A DNA stretch of 54,470 bases, taken from positions 1 through 54,470 of the forward strand of contig JAJFGA010000015.1 of the NCBI GenBank assembly GCA_021776375.1, given 5' to 3'. Each line of letters starts with the position of its first letter. Within the stretch, counting starts at the first letter, position 1. Made by a program: the position numbers and the translations under genes. The notes under the pieces are model-generated. The model searched no databases and was not told the origin of the DNA. It saw only the letters and a program-made list of their open reading frames with translations. This document shows positions 9,116-17,699 of this stretch, piece by piece. This DNA is from Hyphococcus sp. Its GTDB lineage: Bacteria; Pseudomonadota; Alphaproteobacteria; Caulobacterales; Parvularculaceae.

Positions 9116-10111
9116 GTGGCAAATTGCGACCACCACCAGACGAAGAAAAACAACAATACACGCCGCCTATTGTGGGCTTTTGGCGTTATTGTAGTCTTCA
9201 TGGCCGTCGAGATTATTGGCGGATTATTGTCTGGTTCGCTGGCATTATTGGCCGATGCTACCCATATGCTGACCGATGCGCTGGCGCTGGCGCTCGCTGC
9301 AAGCGCGCAATTGCTGGCCGCCCGCCCGGCGGATAATAAATTACATTTTGGCTATCGCCGGACGCAGGTTCTATCGGCCTTTGTAAACGGCATTTTCATG
9401 GCGGTGTTGCTGGCGTGGATTGTCTATGAAGCCATCCGAAGATCGCTTAACCCAATTGAGATTGATGCGCCGTTGATGTTGGGGGTCGCCTTCATTGGCC
9501 TCGCCGCCAATGTGGTCGCGTTTTTCATTTTACATTCTCCGGGCGAACGCGACCTCAATATGCGCGGCGCGTTGCTGCATGTGATCGGCGATTTGTTGGG
9601 ATCGGTTGCCGCCATTATCGCCGCTATCGTCATCTGGACCACCGGCTGGACACAGATTGACCCGCTATTGTCGTTGTTGGTTGCCTGTCTGATCGGCGTG
9701 TCGGCCTTCCGGCTGGTGCGCGAATCCGGGTTTATTTTGCTGGAGGGCGCCCCGCCAGATATTGATGTGGCCGAACTTGCTGATGGACTTAAAAAAGCAA
9801 CGCCGCTGATCCGCAACGTCCACCACGTTCAGATCTCGCAGATCACACCGGATCAACCGCGGCTGACGCTTCATGCTTGCGTGGACAATGCCAGCGACGC
9901 CAGCGCTGCGCTTGCCGCCGCGAAACAATATCTCGATCAGAAATATAACATTCACCATTCAACCATTCAGGTTGAAGTCGGCGGCGCCTGTCCTGATCGG
10001 TGCGAGCAACCAGAAGGCTTGTCGTCGGCGCCAAGTGCGCAGCGCGTATCCAACGATAGTTCCGTCAGCAATGCTCAGACGGGTCCGGCCTTTGCCGGGC
10101 AGAAACCGTAA
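9116..10111 (+). CDS. Cation diffusion facilitator (zinc/cobalt efflux)
   Basis: A 331-residue protein starting at GTG 9116, with weak GGACGG upstream. The CDF core shows SLALLADATHMLTDALAL in helix II (Asp and His/Asp metal ligands) and HVIGDLLGSVAAI in helix V (His-Asp pair), with six transmembrane segments. A cytoplasmic domain follows, ending with VHHVQI, TLHACV and HHSTIQVE. A Cys/Ser-rich tail of about 45 residues follows the usual end of the family. Role: proton-driven export of Zn2+ or a related ion. The C-terminal codons overlap the convergent O-ligase gene by 47 nt, so the tail is under double coding constraint. Confidence 0.93.
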   Translation: MANCDHHQTKKNNNTRRLLWAFGVIVVFMAVEIIGGLLSGSLALLADATHMLTDALALALAASAQLLAARPADNKLHFGYRRTQVLSAFVNGIFMAVLLAWIVYEAIRRSLNPIEIDAPLMLGVAFIGLAANVVAFFILHSPGERDLNMRGALLHVIGDLLGSVAAIIAAIVIWTTGWTQIDPLLSLLVACLIGVSAFRLVRESGFILLEGAPPDIDVAELADGLKKATPLIRNVHHVQISQITPDQPRLTLHACVDNASDASAALAAAKQYLDQKYNIHHSTIQVEVGGACPDRCEQPEGLSSAPSAQRVSNDSSVSNAQTGPAFAGQKP

Positions 10112-11447
10112 GGCTGCTTGTTGCTGCGCAGTTCGCCAGGACCCCTCTAATGCGTTGCTGGCGCCGCCATGACAGTCTGCGCGCCTGCTCCAGTGCAGAA
10201 CCGGCATTATGCGCCTCTGTCTGGCCCATTCTTGTCAGCGCAGCCATAAGCGCGATCACGATCCAATAGCCGTCCCACATTTCCATCGATGTTGAGGCGC
10301 CGCCGACCATAAAGATCACCAGCGACAATTGCCCGTATCGCGCAAACTCTGTCTTCCATGGCGCTAATGCGGGGGCGTTATTTGTAGAAAGCACCGTTCT
10401 GGCGCCGATGAACGCGGCTGCAAAAATCGCAAGATAAAACGCCAGTCCGACAAACCCGGCGCCGCCCAGGATTTCGAAATAAATGCTGTGCGCGGCCTTT
10501 GCGCTTTGCGCACGTTTAGCGTCCACTTCCTTGGCGATCTCTGGCTGGTAGGAATTGCGCAAGCCCGCGCCGGTAAGTGGGTTTTCCTTCGCCAGCTTGA
10601 TGTTGATGACCCAGGCGTCGACCCGGCCCATGAACGATGCGTCGTGCGTCGCTTCACCGATGGTGCTCATGCGCTCGGTCCACTTAGCCGGCATGAAGGC
10701 GATGGTCGGGATCATTAAAAGGGCGATCCCGGCGAGAATAGAAACCTTATGTTTTGAGCCCCACCAGAAGAACCCGCCGAAAACTAATAGCGCGAGGAAA
10801 GCGCCGCGTGAATGCGTGCCGATGACGGCGACCACCGACAGGCAAAACAACGCCAGCATTCCCCGGCGAACCCACAGACCCGATGCCTGACCGCGCAGAT
10901 ATAAAATCAGTGGAAGGATGGTCGCAACCGCTATCCCGAAATGGTTGTTGTCTTCAAGGACGGTCTGCGCCAGCCCCTGCACACGGTAGGCGCCAAGTGT
11001 TGCGAAGGTGAACAGAGCACCCTTAGCAGCGAAAAAACCAACGCCCAGAACGAGAACCCAAACCAGCGCGTTAAAGCGTAGCTTGTCGGTCGCCATCTGA
11101 ATGCAGAGGAGAACGAAGACCAGGGTTTTGATCATGCGCTCGAAATAGGCTCCAGAATTTTGCGGATCGAGCGAGAACAGTTGGGACAATGTCAGCCAGC
11201 CGGCGAACACCAGGATGAGGCTTGTGATTGCATCGACTTTGAACCGCGAGACCTCGTTAGAAAAGACATAAGCGGTGATCGTCACCGCTGCGATGATGAG
11301 GTTGAGGGGGACGCCAAAGGCGCCGAACGCGGCCTGGTGCGGCGTCATTATGGTAAACCAGGCCCAGGTTAGAAGGCCCGCAAACGGGTAACGGATCGCC
11401 GTTGCGAGACACAATGCGATAAAACCGATGAGAATGACGTCGCGCAT
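10065..11447 (-). CDS. Putative O-glycosylation ligase, exosortase A-associated type
   Basis: A 460-residue polytopic membrane protein. The N-terminal pattern (MRDVILIGFI, then YPFAGLLTWAWFTIMTPHQ) is typical of the exosortase-A-associated O-glycosylation ligase family, a relative of Wzy polymerases and WaaL O-antigen ligases. About ten to twelve hydrophobic segments follow. A large periplasmic loop includes THSRGAFLAL and ENPLTGAGLRNSYQPE, with conserved Arg and His residues (AHSIYFEILGGAGF). Expected role: transfer or polymerisation of a sugar chain at the outer face of the inner membrane. No exosortase or glycosyltransferase lies nearby, so its partners must be elsewhere. The gene ends inside the 3' end of the convergent CDF gene. 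It is the last member of the minus-strand block that starts with the TonB receptor, 92 bp after the hydrolase gene; co-transcription is possible but function may be unrelated. Confidence 0.85.
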   Translation of the reverse strand: MRDVILIGFIALCLATAIRYPFAGLLTWAWFTIMTPHQAAFGAFGVPLNLIIAAVTITAYVFSNEVSRFKVDAITSLILVFAGWLTLSQLFSLDPQNSGAYFERMIKTLVFVLLCIQMATDKLRFNALVWVLVLGVGFFAAKGALFTFATLGAYRVQGLAQTVLEDNNHFGIAVATILPLILYLRGQASGLWVRRGMLALFCLSVVAVIGTHSRGAFLALLVFGGFFWWGSKHKVSILAGIALLMIPTIAFMPAKWTERMSTIGEATHDASFMGRVDAWVINIKLAKENPLTGAGLRNSYQPEIAKEVDAKRAQSAKAAHSIYFEILGGAGFVGLAFYLAIFAAAFIGARTVLSTNNAPALAPWKTEFARYGQLSLVIFMVGGASTSMEMWDGYWIVIALMAALTRMGQTEAHNAGSALEQARRLSWRRQQRIRGVLANCAATSSLTVSARQRPDPSEHC

Positions 11448-11539
11448 GAGCCTAATTCCCGCTTCTGCGCCTTAATATTCAAGGAACAGGCCGAGAACCG
11501 GCCACGCTGGCAAAATTCGCCCTTTCACGGTTGAGTTGG

Positions 11540-12535
11540 TTAACGAAGCGCGGCTTCGTAAACTGCACGCGCGGTTGCTCGTGCGAGACAGTCAGCGGCG
11601 GCGGCGCCAATCGCGGCGACCGCCATCGGGCGAAATTCATCACCGCCATCATGCGCCGGGTGCGCGCTGGTTGAGATTGCAAAAACAATATCGCCGTCAA
11701 GCGGCGTGTGCGCCGGACGCACGGCTCTGGCGATGCCGTCATGGGCCATCATCGCAATGCGCTTGGCCTCAACGCCGGTTAACGCAGCAGAGGTCGCGAC
11801 GATTGCAATCGTCGTGTTCGCGCCCGGTTTTGAGTGTTGCGCCAATCGGGAGAATGCCGGGATCGGCCCGACACAATCGCGTTCGCGAGGTAAAGGCCTA
11901 TCGCCGAATTCGCCTTCTTGCTCCCACGGCCAGGCATAAAATGTCTTGCCGTCGGGCATGAAGACCGAGCCCACCGGATTGGCCGCGACCAGTGCGCCGA
12001 CAATGACGCCGTCATTAAGGACCATCGATGCCGAGCCGAGGCCGCCTTTGACGGTTCCGGCCATGGCGCCGCGCCCGGCGCCGACCGAGCCAAGCGCGAA
12101 AGCGTCTGATGCGGCGGCGAGGGCTTGTTCGCCCAGCTGATTGTAAGGCGGCGCCGCACCCCAGCTTTTGTCGCCATCATTGCCAAGGTCATGCAGCACT
12201 GCCGCAGGGACGATGGGGATCGCCGGCCCGGCGCCTGATAGTTTCAAACCGACATCGCTTTGCGACAATGCATTGGCGACACCGTCAGCGGCGCCAAGAC
12301 CGAACACCGAACCGCCGGTCAGCACAACCGCATCGACGCGGCCGACTAGGTTTTCCGGCGCCAGCGTATCGGTTTCACGAACGCCGGGCGCGCCGCCGCG
12401 GACATCAACCGCGCCGACAAACGGCTCCCGGCAGCGCAACACCGTGACGCCGGTTTTAACTTTTTCGTCGGTCGCATTGCCAACCGTCAAGCCGGCAATG
12501 TCGGTGATGAGATTATGCGCGCCGGGTTTGGACAT
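11540..12535 (-). CDS. P1/S58 family self-processing aminopeptidase/amidohydrolase (DmpA/NylC-like)
   Basis: A 331-residue protein with GGAG nine bases before ATG 12535. Family markers are ITDIAGLTVGNATD, VLTGGSVFGLGAADGV, GAMAGTVKGGLGSAS and AAIGAAAADCLARA. In this family the precursor cuts itself, and the new N-terminal Ser or Thr is the nucleophile. Here the cut site reads KPGAN|TTIAIVAT (Asn240-Thr241), as in NylC-type nylon-oligomer hydrolases; DmpA itself uses Gly-Ser. Likely activity: release of N-terminal D- or L-residues, beta-peptides or other amides. It has no signal peptide, so it should be cytoplasmic. It lies 45 bp behind the ABC ATPase gene, which suggests that it cleaves the imported compound. 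Confidence 0.9.
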   Translation of the reverse strand: MSKPGAHNLITDIAGLTVGNATDEKVKTGVTVLRCREPFVGAVDVRGGAPGVRETDTLAPENLVGRVDAVVLTGGSVFGLGAADGVANALSQSDVGLKLSGAGPAIPIVPAAVLHDLGNDGDKSWGAAPPYNQLGEQALAAASDAFALGSVGAGRGAMAGTVKGGLGSASMVLNDGVIVGALVAANPVGSVFMPDGKTFYAWPWEQEGEFGDRPLPRERDCVGPIPAFSRLAQHSKPGANTTIAIVATSAALTGVEAKRIAMMAHDGIARAVRPAHTPLDGDIVFAISTSAHPAHDGGDEFRPMAVAAIGAAAADCLARATARAVYEAALR

Positions 12536-12580
12536 TGGCGGGTCTCCGATTTGTCTTTGCTTTAACCATAAGGCGCCGCC

Positions 12581-14176
12581 TCAATGCGGCCAGTTTATCT
12601 TCGGGGTCGCCTCAATCAGGCTGCGCGAATAATCATGTTGCGGATGGCCCAGTATATCGTTGGTCGCGCCTTCCTCAACGATCCGCCCATCCTTCATCAC
12701 CAGCACCCGGTCGGTGACGTCCCGGATAATCGTCATATCGTGGGTTACAAAAAGATAGCTGACGCCGCGCTGGTCGGAAAGGGTCATCAATAAATTGAGC
12801 ACCCGGTTGCGGGCGCCGACATCAAGCGCGGAAGTGGCTTCATCGAGGATGATGACGGACGGCTCTGTGATCAAGGCCCGTGCAATCGCGATCCGCTGAC
12901 GCTGGCCGCCGGAAAATTCGTGTGGGTATTTCTCCATGTCCGTGAGGCCCATGCCGACCGAGGCCAGCACATCGCCGATCATCTCGCGTTGCTCTGCGCG
13001 GCTCGGCGGTGTGTCAAACAAGTGAAAAGGCTCGCCAATGATTTGCTCAACTTTTTGGCGTGGGTTAAAACTCGAATAGGGGTCCTGAAAGACGATTTGT
13101 ATTGTTTTGCGCATCATGCGCATCGCGGCCTTTCCGGCGGAGGCTAAACCAACGCCCCCGATGTTGACCGCGCCCTCGCTCACCGGCTGCAGGCCTAACA
13201 ACGCTCTGGCAAGCGTTGACTTGCCGCATCCGGACTCGCCCACCAGGCCAAGATTTTCACCGCGCTTGAGCGATAGAGTGACCCCGTTCACTGCGCGAAC
13301 CGGCGGCGCGGGGGTAAGCAGGTTTTGCCTGGCGGTTGGGTAGATGCAAGTGACGTCCCTGGCATCGACGATGGTCTCGTGGTTGGCGGGCGACGCCAAC
13401 GCCAGCTTTCTTTTTGTCGACTGAACAACAAGGCCAGAGAGCGCGCCGCCGAGCCCTTTTTTAAAAAAATTGCCCGGCGTATCGGCGTCAACGATGCGGC
13501 CCTTGTCCATCACCGCAACTGTGTCGGCCATGTTTGAAATCACAGCCAGGTCATGGGTGATGAACAAAAGCGCCATCTCGTCTTCCTCGACCAGCCGGCG
13601 CAGCAGCTTTAAAATCTCCGCCTGGGTGGTGACGTCAAGCGCTGTGGTTGGCTCATCGGCGATCAGAACGGCGGGGCTCGATGCGATAGCCGCGGCAATC
13701 ATCACCCGCTGGCGCTGGCCGCCGGAAAGTTCGTGTGGGAACCTTGTTGGAGAGATGACATTTGGGTCGAGCCCGACCCGACGCATGAGTGCAGCAGCCT
13801 CATCAAGGGCTTGCGCCTTCGGTGTGTCTCCATGAATGGTTATGGTTTCGGCTATCTGCGCGACAATGGTCTGAAGCGGGTTGAGCGCCGTCATCGGCTC
13901 TTGAAAAATCATCGCCAGTGCGCGCCCGCGCAGCGCACACATCTCCCGCTCGGCGAGATCGAGCAGGCTGTGTCCGTTTAAATGCACCGCGCCGGATAAT
14001 GTCGCCCGCGCCGGGGCAAGCCCCATGGCGGCGAGCCCGGTCATCGATTTGCCGGAGCCAGAACGACCGACCAGACCTGTGATCTTCCCGCGCTCCAGCG
14101 AAAGATTGACGCCGTCGAGAATGGTCTTGCCGCCCACGCCCAAGCGCAAATCCTTGAGTTCCAGAACCTTCGCCAT
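12581..14176 (-). CDS. Peptide-type ABC transporter, double ATPase subunit
   Basis: A 531-residue protein with two ATP-binding cassettes, equal to DppD and DppF (or OppD and OppF) joined, as in YejF. Domain 1 (about 5-250) has Walker A GRSGSGKS, signature LSGGQRQR and Walker B VLIADEPTTALD. Domain 2 (about 270-525) has GESGCGKST, FSGGQRQR and VIILDEATSALD. Both keep the Q-loops (IFQEPMTALNP, VFQDPYSSFNP) and switch His (THDLAVI, THDMTII), so both sites look active. Only the first domain is followed by a short degenerate linker. The start codon abuts the stop of the permease gene, showing tight operon coupling. Confidence 0.96.
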   Translation of the reverse strand: MAKVLELKDLRLGVGGKTILDGVNLSLERGKITGLVGRSGSGKSMTGLAAMGLAPARATLSGAVHLNGHSLLDLAEREMCALRGRALAMIFQEPMTALNPLQTIVAQIAETITIHGDTPKAQALDEAAALMRRVGLDPNVISPTRFPHELSGGQRQRVMIAAAIASSPAVLIADEPTTALDVTTQAEILKLLRRLVEEDEMALLFITHDLAVISNMADTVAVMDKGRIVDADTPGNFFKKGLGGALSGLVVQSTKRKLALASPANHETIVDARDVTCIYPTARQNLLTPAPPVRAVNGVTLSLKRGENLGLVGESGCGKSTLARALLGLQPVSEGAVNIGGVGLASAGKAAMRMMRKTIQIVFQDPYSSFNPRQKVEQIIGEPFHLFDTPPSRAEQREMIGDVLASVGMGLTDMEKYPHEFSGGQRQRIAIARALITEPSVIILDEATSALDVGARNRVLNLLMTLSDQRGVSYLFVTHDMTIIRDVTDRVLVMKDGRIVEEGATNDILGHPQHDYSRSLIEATPKINWPH

Positions 14177-15028
14177 CTAAAGGCCCCGCTCGCGTCGAGG
14201 GTCCAACCGGTGACGCAGGCCGTCGCCAAGCCAGTTCAGTCCGAGCACAAAGGCAAAGATCGCAAGGCCGGGGAACAGAACCAGCCATGGCGCAAAGCTG
14301 ACCATGGTCTGGCTCTCTGCCAGCATGCGCCCCCAGCTCGGTGTAGGCGGTTGCGCGCCAAGCCCGACATAGGCAAGCCCAGCCTCCGCCAGAATGGCCA
14401 GCGAGAACTGTATCGTCGCCTGAACAATCAGGAGATGAGCGAGATTTGGGAAAATATGTTCAACAGAAATGGCAAAGTGGTTTTTTCCGGCGGTCCGCGC
14501 CGCCAGCACATAGCCGGCCGTCCACAAAGGCATGGCGGCGCCGCGTGTTAGCCGGGCGAAGACCGGTATATTAAAAACACCGATCGCAACGATCGCATTG
14601 GTCGCCGTCGCGCCGAAAATCGCGGTGATTAAAATCGCGAGGATAATCGCAGGGAATGCAAAGATCAGATCCCCCATCCGCATCAGTGCTTCATCCACAA
14701 AACCGCCGAACGCGGCGGCGCAAAGGCCGAGCGGTACGCCGATGACGAGCCCGATTCCGACCGCCAGAAACGCGACCGCGATAGAGGTTTGCGCGCCGAC
14801 CATAATCATCGACAAGACATCGCGGCCAAGATGGTTTGTCCCGAACCAATGGCTGGAGGAGGGCGCGGAAAACTGCGCCCCGATATCAAGGGCCGCGACA
14901 TCATAGGGTGTCCAGAACAGGGACGCGAAAGCCAAAGCGATAAATGTCAATGTGATTGCCGCGCCGGCGAGAAAACCCGGATCGCGTGTATGTTTTCTCT
15001 GTTTTGTTGTGAAAACGGCGCCAGTCAT
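14177..15028 (-). CDS. Peptide-type ABC transporter permease (DppC-like)
   Basis: A 283-residue inner-membrane permease with six hydrophobic segments and the DppC/OppC layout: an N-terminal helix, a periplasmic part ending SSHWFGTNHLGRDVLSMIMVG, then the BPD_transp_1 domain. The EAA loop (GYVLAARTAGKNHFAI, then HIFPN) is diverged at its start: Leu and Thr-Ala stand near the usual Glu and Leu-Gly. The gene overlaps the upstream binding-protein/permease fusion by four bases (ATGA) and abuts the ATPase gene downstream. It pairs with the permease half of that fusion to form the channel. Confidence 0.95.
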   Translation of the reverse strand: MTGAVFTTKQRKHTRDPGFLAGAAITLTFIALAFASLFWTPYDVAALDIGAQFSAPSSSHWFGTNHLGRDVLSMIMVGAQTSIAVAFLAVGIGLVIGVPLGLCAAAFGGFVDEALMRMGDLIFAFPAIILAILITAIFGATATNAIVAIGVFNIPVFARLTRGAAMPLWTAGYVLAARTAGKNHFAISVEHIFPNLAHLLIVQATIQFSLAILAEAGLAYVGLGAQPPTPSWGRMLAESQTMVSFAPWLVLFPGLAIFAFVLGLNWLGDGLRHRLDPRRERGL

Positions 15029-17589
15029 GATGCGCCTCGCCGCCGCAAGCGTGGATCAACGACGCCATAAGCAAGATCGATAAAAAACGCCGTCAATATA
15101 ACGATAAAGACCAGAACTATTACGATGCTTTTGACGACGATGAGATCGCGCTGGACGATGCTTTGAAACACCAGCCGGCCGAGGCCCGGAAGATAAAACA
15201 CATTTTCAACGATAATGCTTCCGGCGAGCAGAAAACCGAATTGCAAGCCAAGAATGGTCAGAACAGGAATTAAGGCGTTGCGCAATGCATGACGGCGCAG
15301 GACTTGGGCTTGCGACAACCCCTTGGCGCGCGCTGTACGAATATAATCATTGTCCATAACATCGAGCATTGATGTGCGCATGATCTGCGTGAGGATCGCC
15401 GCTTGCGGCAAGGCGAGCGCAATCGCCGGCAGAAACAACGCCTTTAGACCGGGCAGCAGACCCGCCTCCCATCCAGGAAATCCGCCAGCTGAAAACCATC
15501 GGATGCCAACAGCAAAAATCAATACCAGCAAAATCGCCAGCCAGAAATTTGGAACCGCAACGCCGGCTTGCGCCGCAGTGATGATAGCGCGACCCCTAGC
15601 CCGCCCGCGTTGCGCCGCCGCCATGACGCCGGCGGGAATACCGATCACCGTTGAGATTAAGAACGCCAACAGCGCTAACGGCAGTGACACCCAAAATCGC
15701 TCGGCGATCAGATCGGCGACCGGCACGCGGTAGGTATAGCTGACCCCGAAATCGCCGCTTGCCAATCCGCCTATCCAGATGAAATACCGAGCCAGAGCCG
15801 GCTTATCGAGGCCGAGCTCGGCCTTCAGCGCGGCAATGGATGCCGGGTCCGCGTTCAAGCCCATCATGAAAGCCGCCGGATCGCCGGGCGCCACCTCAAT
15901 CAGCAAAAAGATCACAACTGACGCCGCCGCCAATGTCGCCGCCATCCCGGCAAGGCGGCTTAAAAGGAACGTAAAGCTCGCCTGGCTGAAATAAATCATC
16001 GCCGCGCCCAGCGCCGCAGCTATCAACCAGATGGCATAGACCGGGAAGGCGGGTTTCGCCCCATTCGCGGCGAGTACGGGCGCACGATTGGTGATATCGG
16101 CGCGGGTAAAATCATTCGCCTGGAGCGGTGCGTCCGCCCACACGCCAGAGACATCGCTCGACCACACTGCAATCTTCGGAGAAGACGCAATCCAGACATT
16201 AACAGCGTCGTCAGCGAGCATGTGTTGTGCTTCGCCATAGAGATGGTTTCTCTGCGCCGCGTCTGATGCTTCGCGCAACGTGCTAATGATGCGATTAAAG
16301 TTTTCATTTTTGTACTGAAAATAATAATCGTCTCGTGCATAGATATCGATATCGAGGGGCTCGGTATGCGAGACAATGGTCAAGTCATAGGACTTGTTTG
16401 AAAAGACTTGTTCAAGCCATTGCGCCCATTCAAGGTTGCGGATCGAGACTTCGACGCCAACGGCCTCTAGCTGCGCGGCAATAATTTCACCGCCACGGCG
16501 CGCATAGGCCGGCGGCGGCAGGGTGAGCGTTAGTGAAAAGCCGTCGGCAAACCCCGCCTCCGCCAGAAGACGACGCGCTTTCGGCGGGTCGTAGGCGTAG
16601 CGATTGGCAAGGTCGATATAGGCCGGATGATGTGGTGAAAAATGACTGCCCAGCGGCGTTCCATAACCAAACAGGCCAGCATCTATCATAGCCTGTTTGT
16701 CGATCGCGTGATTGAGGGCCCGACGCACGCGAATATCGTCAAAAGGCGGCTTGGCGTTGTTGATGGCGACCAACATTTCACCTTCGCCTGTGCCAAAAAC
16801 GATTTGAAATTGTTGATCTCTTTCGATTAGCGCCAGGTTTTCCGCCGCCGGATAGTTTGGAAAGCCGTCAACGTCACCAGCCATCAACGCGGCGAAGGCC
16901 GCGGTCGGATCGGGGATGAAAATGAAGTTGATTTGATCGAGCGGAGGGCGCTTGCCCCAATAGGCGTCATTGTGAGTAAGCGTAATCGAGGCGCCCTTGC
17001 GCCAGCGCTGAAACTTGAACGGCCCGGTTCCGACCGGATGACTTGCATTGGTCGCAGCGCTTGTCCGCCCTACAATTACCGCATCGCCCCAGCCAAGATA
17101 AATCGGAAAGGCGCCAAGCGGTGCTTTTAAAGTGATGCGTACCGTGAACGGATCAACCGCCGTCACCATTTCTATCTGTTCAAAGATTGGGCGTTGGGCA
17201 TTGGTCGAGGTCGGACTGCGCGCGCGGTCAAATGTGAAGACAACATCGTCGGCGTCAAACGCGGCGCCGTCATGAAAATGTATGTCGCGGCGCAGCCTGA
17301 ACTCGTAAATCCGTCCGTCTGCGGATATCGTCCAGTCTGTCGCCAGTGCCGGCGCGACCGCACCGTCTTCGGTAATCCGGGTCAGGCCTTCAAAAATATT
17401 GGCATAGACAATTTCATCAATCGCCGCAGCGGCGCCGCTGGTCGGGTCGAGATTTGGCGGCTCAAGCTGCACGCCGACATTGAGCGCGCCAGCGGCGTTT
17501 GCTGGCGTCACCAGCAGGGTAAGGCCGGCGATGAAGATGCCGGCCGCGCTCATGCAGCACGCAAACAAGGTGGGTAGCCGCCGAGCCAT
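15025..17589 (-). CDS. ABC transporter solute-binding protein fused to DppB-like permease
   Basis: One uninterrupted 854-residue frame. Residues 1-32 are a Sec signal ending TPANA. Residues about 35-500 are a family-5 solute-binding protein (peptide/nickel type) with LEPPNLDPTSGA, IFEGLTRI, VGTGPFKFQRWRKG, RVRRALNHAIDKQAM and DPPKARRLLAEAGF. A single hydrophobic helix near 517-540 (VYAIWLIAAALGAAMIYF) follows. From about 543 on comes a complete DppB-type permease: FLLSRLAGMAATL, LIEVAPGDPAAF, EAA loop DYIRTARAKGLSQAQVL and the final VVDPRLR. The predicted topology is consistent: periplasmic binding domain, helix going in, short cytoplasmic turn, permease with N-in. The receptor would be fixed to the channel. 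Fusions of binding protein to permease are known in other ABC import families, but I regard this one as unusual for the peptide family. Confidence 0.93.
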   Translation of the reverse strand: MARRLPTLFACCMSAAGIFIAGLTLLVTPANAAGALNVGVQLEPPNLDPTSGAAAAIDEIVYANIFEGLTRITEDGAVAPALATDWTISADGRIYEFRLRRDIHFHDGAAFDADDVVFTFDRARSPTSTNAQRPIFEQIEMVTAVDPFTVRITLKAPLGAFPIYLGWGDAVIVGRTSAATNASHPVGTGPFKFQRWRKGASITLTHNDAYWGKRPPLDQINFIFIPDPTAAFAALMAGDVDGFPNYPAAENLALIERDQQFQIVFGTGEGEMLVAINNAKPPFDDIRVRRALNHAIDKQAMIDAGLFGYGTPLGSHFSPHHPAYIDLANRYAYDPPKARRLLAEAGFADGFSLTLTLPPPAYARRGGEIIAAQLEAVGVEVSIRNLEWAQWLEQVFSNKSYDLTIVSHTEPLDIDIYARDDYYFQYKNENFNRIISTLREASDAAQRNHLYGEAQHMLADDAVNVWIASSPKIAVWSSDVSGVWADAPLQANDFTRADITNRAPVLAANGAKPAFPVYAIWLIAAALGAAMIYFSQASFTFLLSRLAGMAATLAAASVVIFLLIEVAPGDPAAFMMGLNADPASIAALKAELGLDKPALARYFIWIGGLASGDFGVSYTYRVPVADLIAERFWVSLPLALLAFLISTVIGIPAGVMAAAQRGRARGRAIITAAQAGVAVPNFWLAILLVLIFAVGIRWFSAGGFPGWEAGLLPGLKALFLPAIALALPQAAILTQIMRTSMLDVMDNDYIRTARAKGLSQAQVLRRHALRNALIPVLTILGLQFGFLLAGSIIVENVFYLPGLGRLVFQSIVQRDLIVVKSIVIVLVFIVILTAFFIDLAYGVVDPRLRRRGAS

Positions 17590-17699
17590 GGGTCTCCGTT
17601 CCTATTCGCCGCGCCGCGCCCGCTTTTCTAGCCTATAGCCAGGATCAAGAAGGCAGCATAAGCACCTGATTCTTATTCTCAAAACCAGCGGGAATCTCA

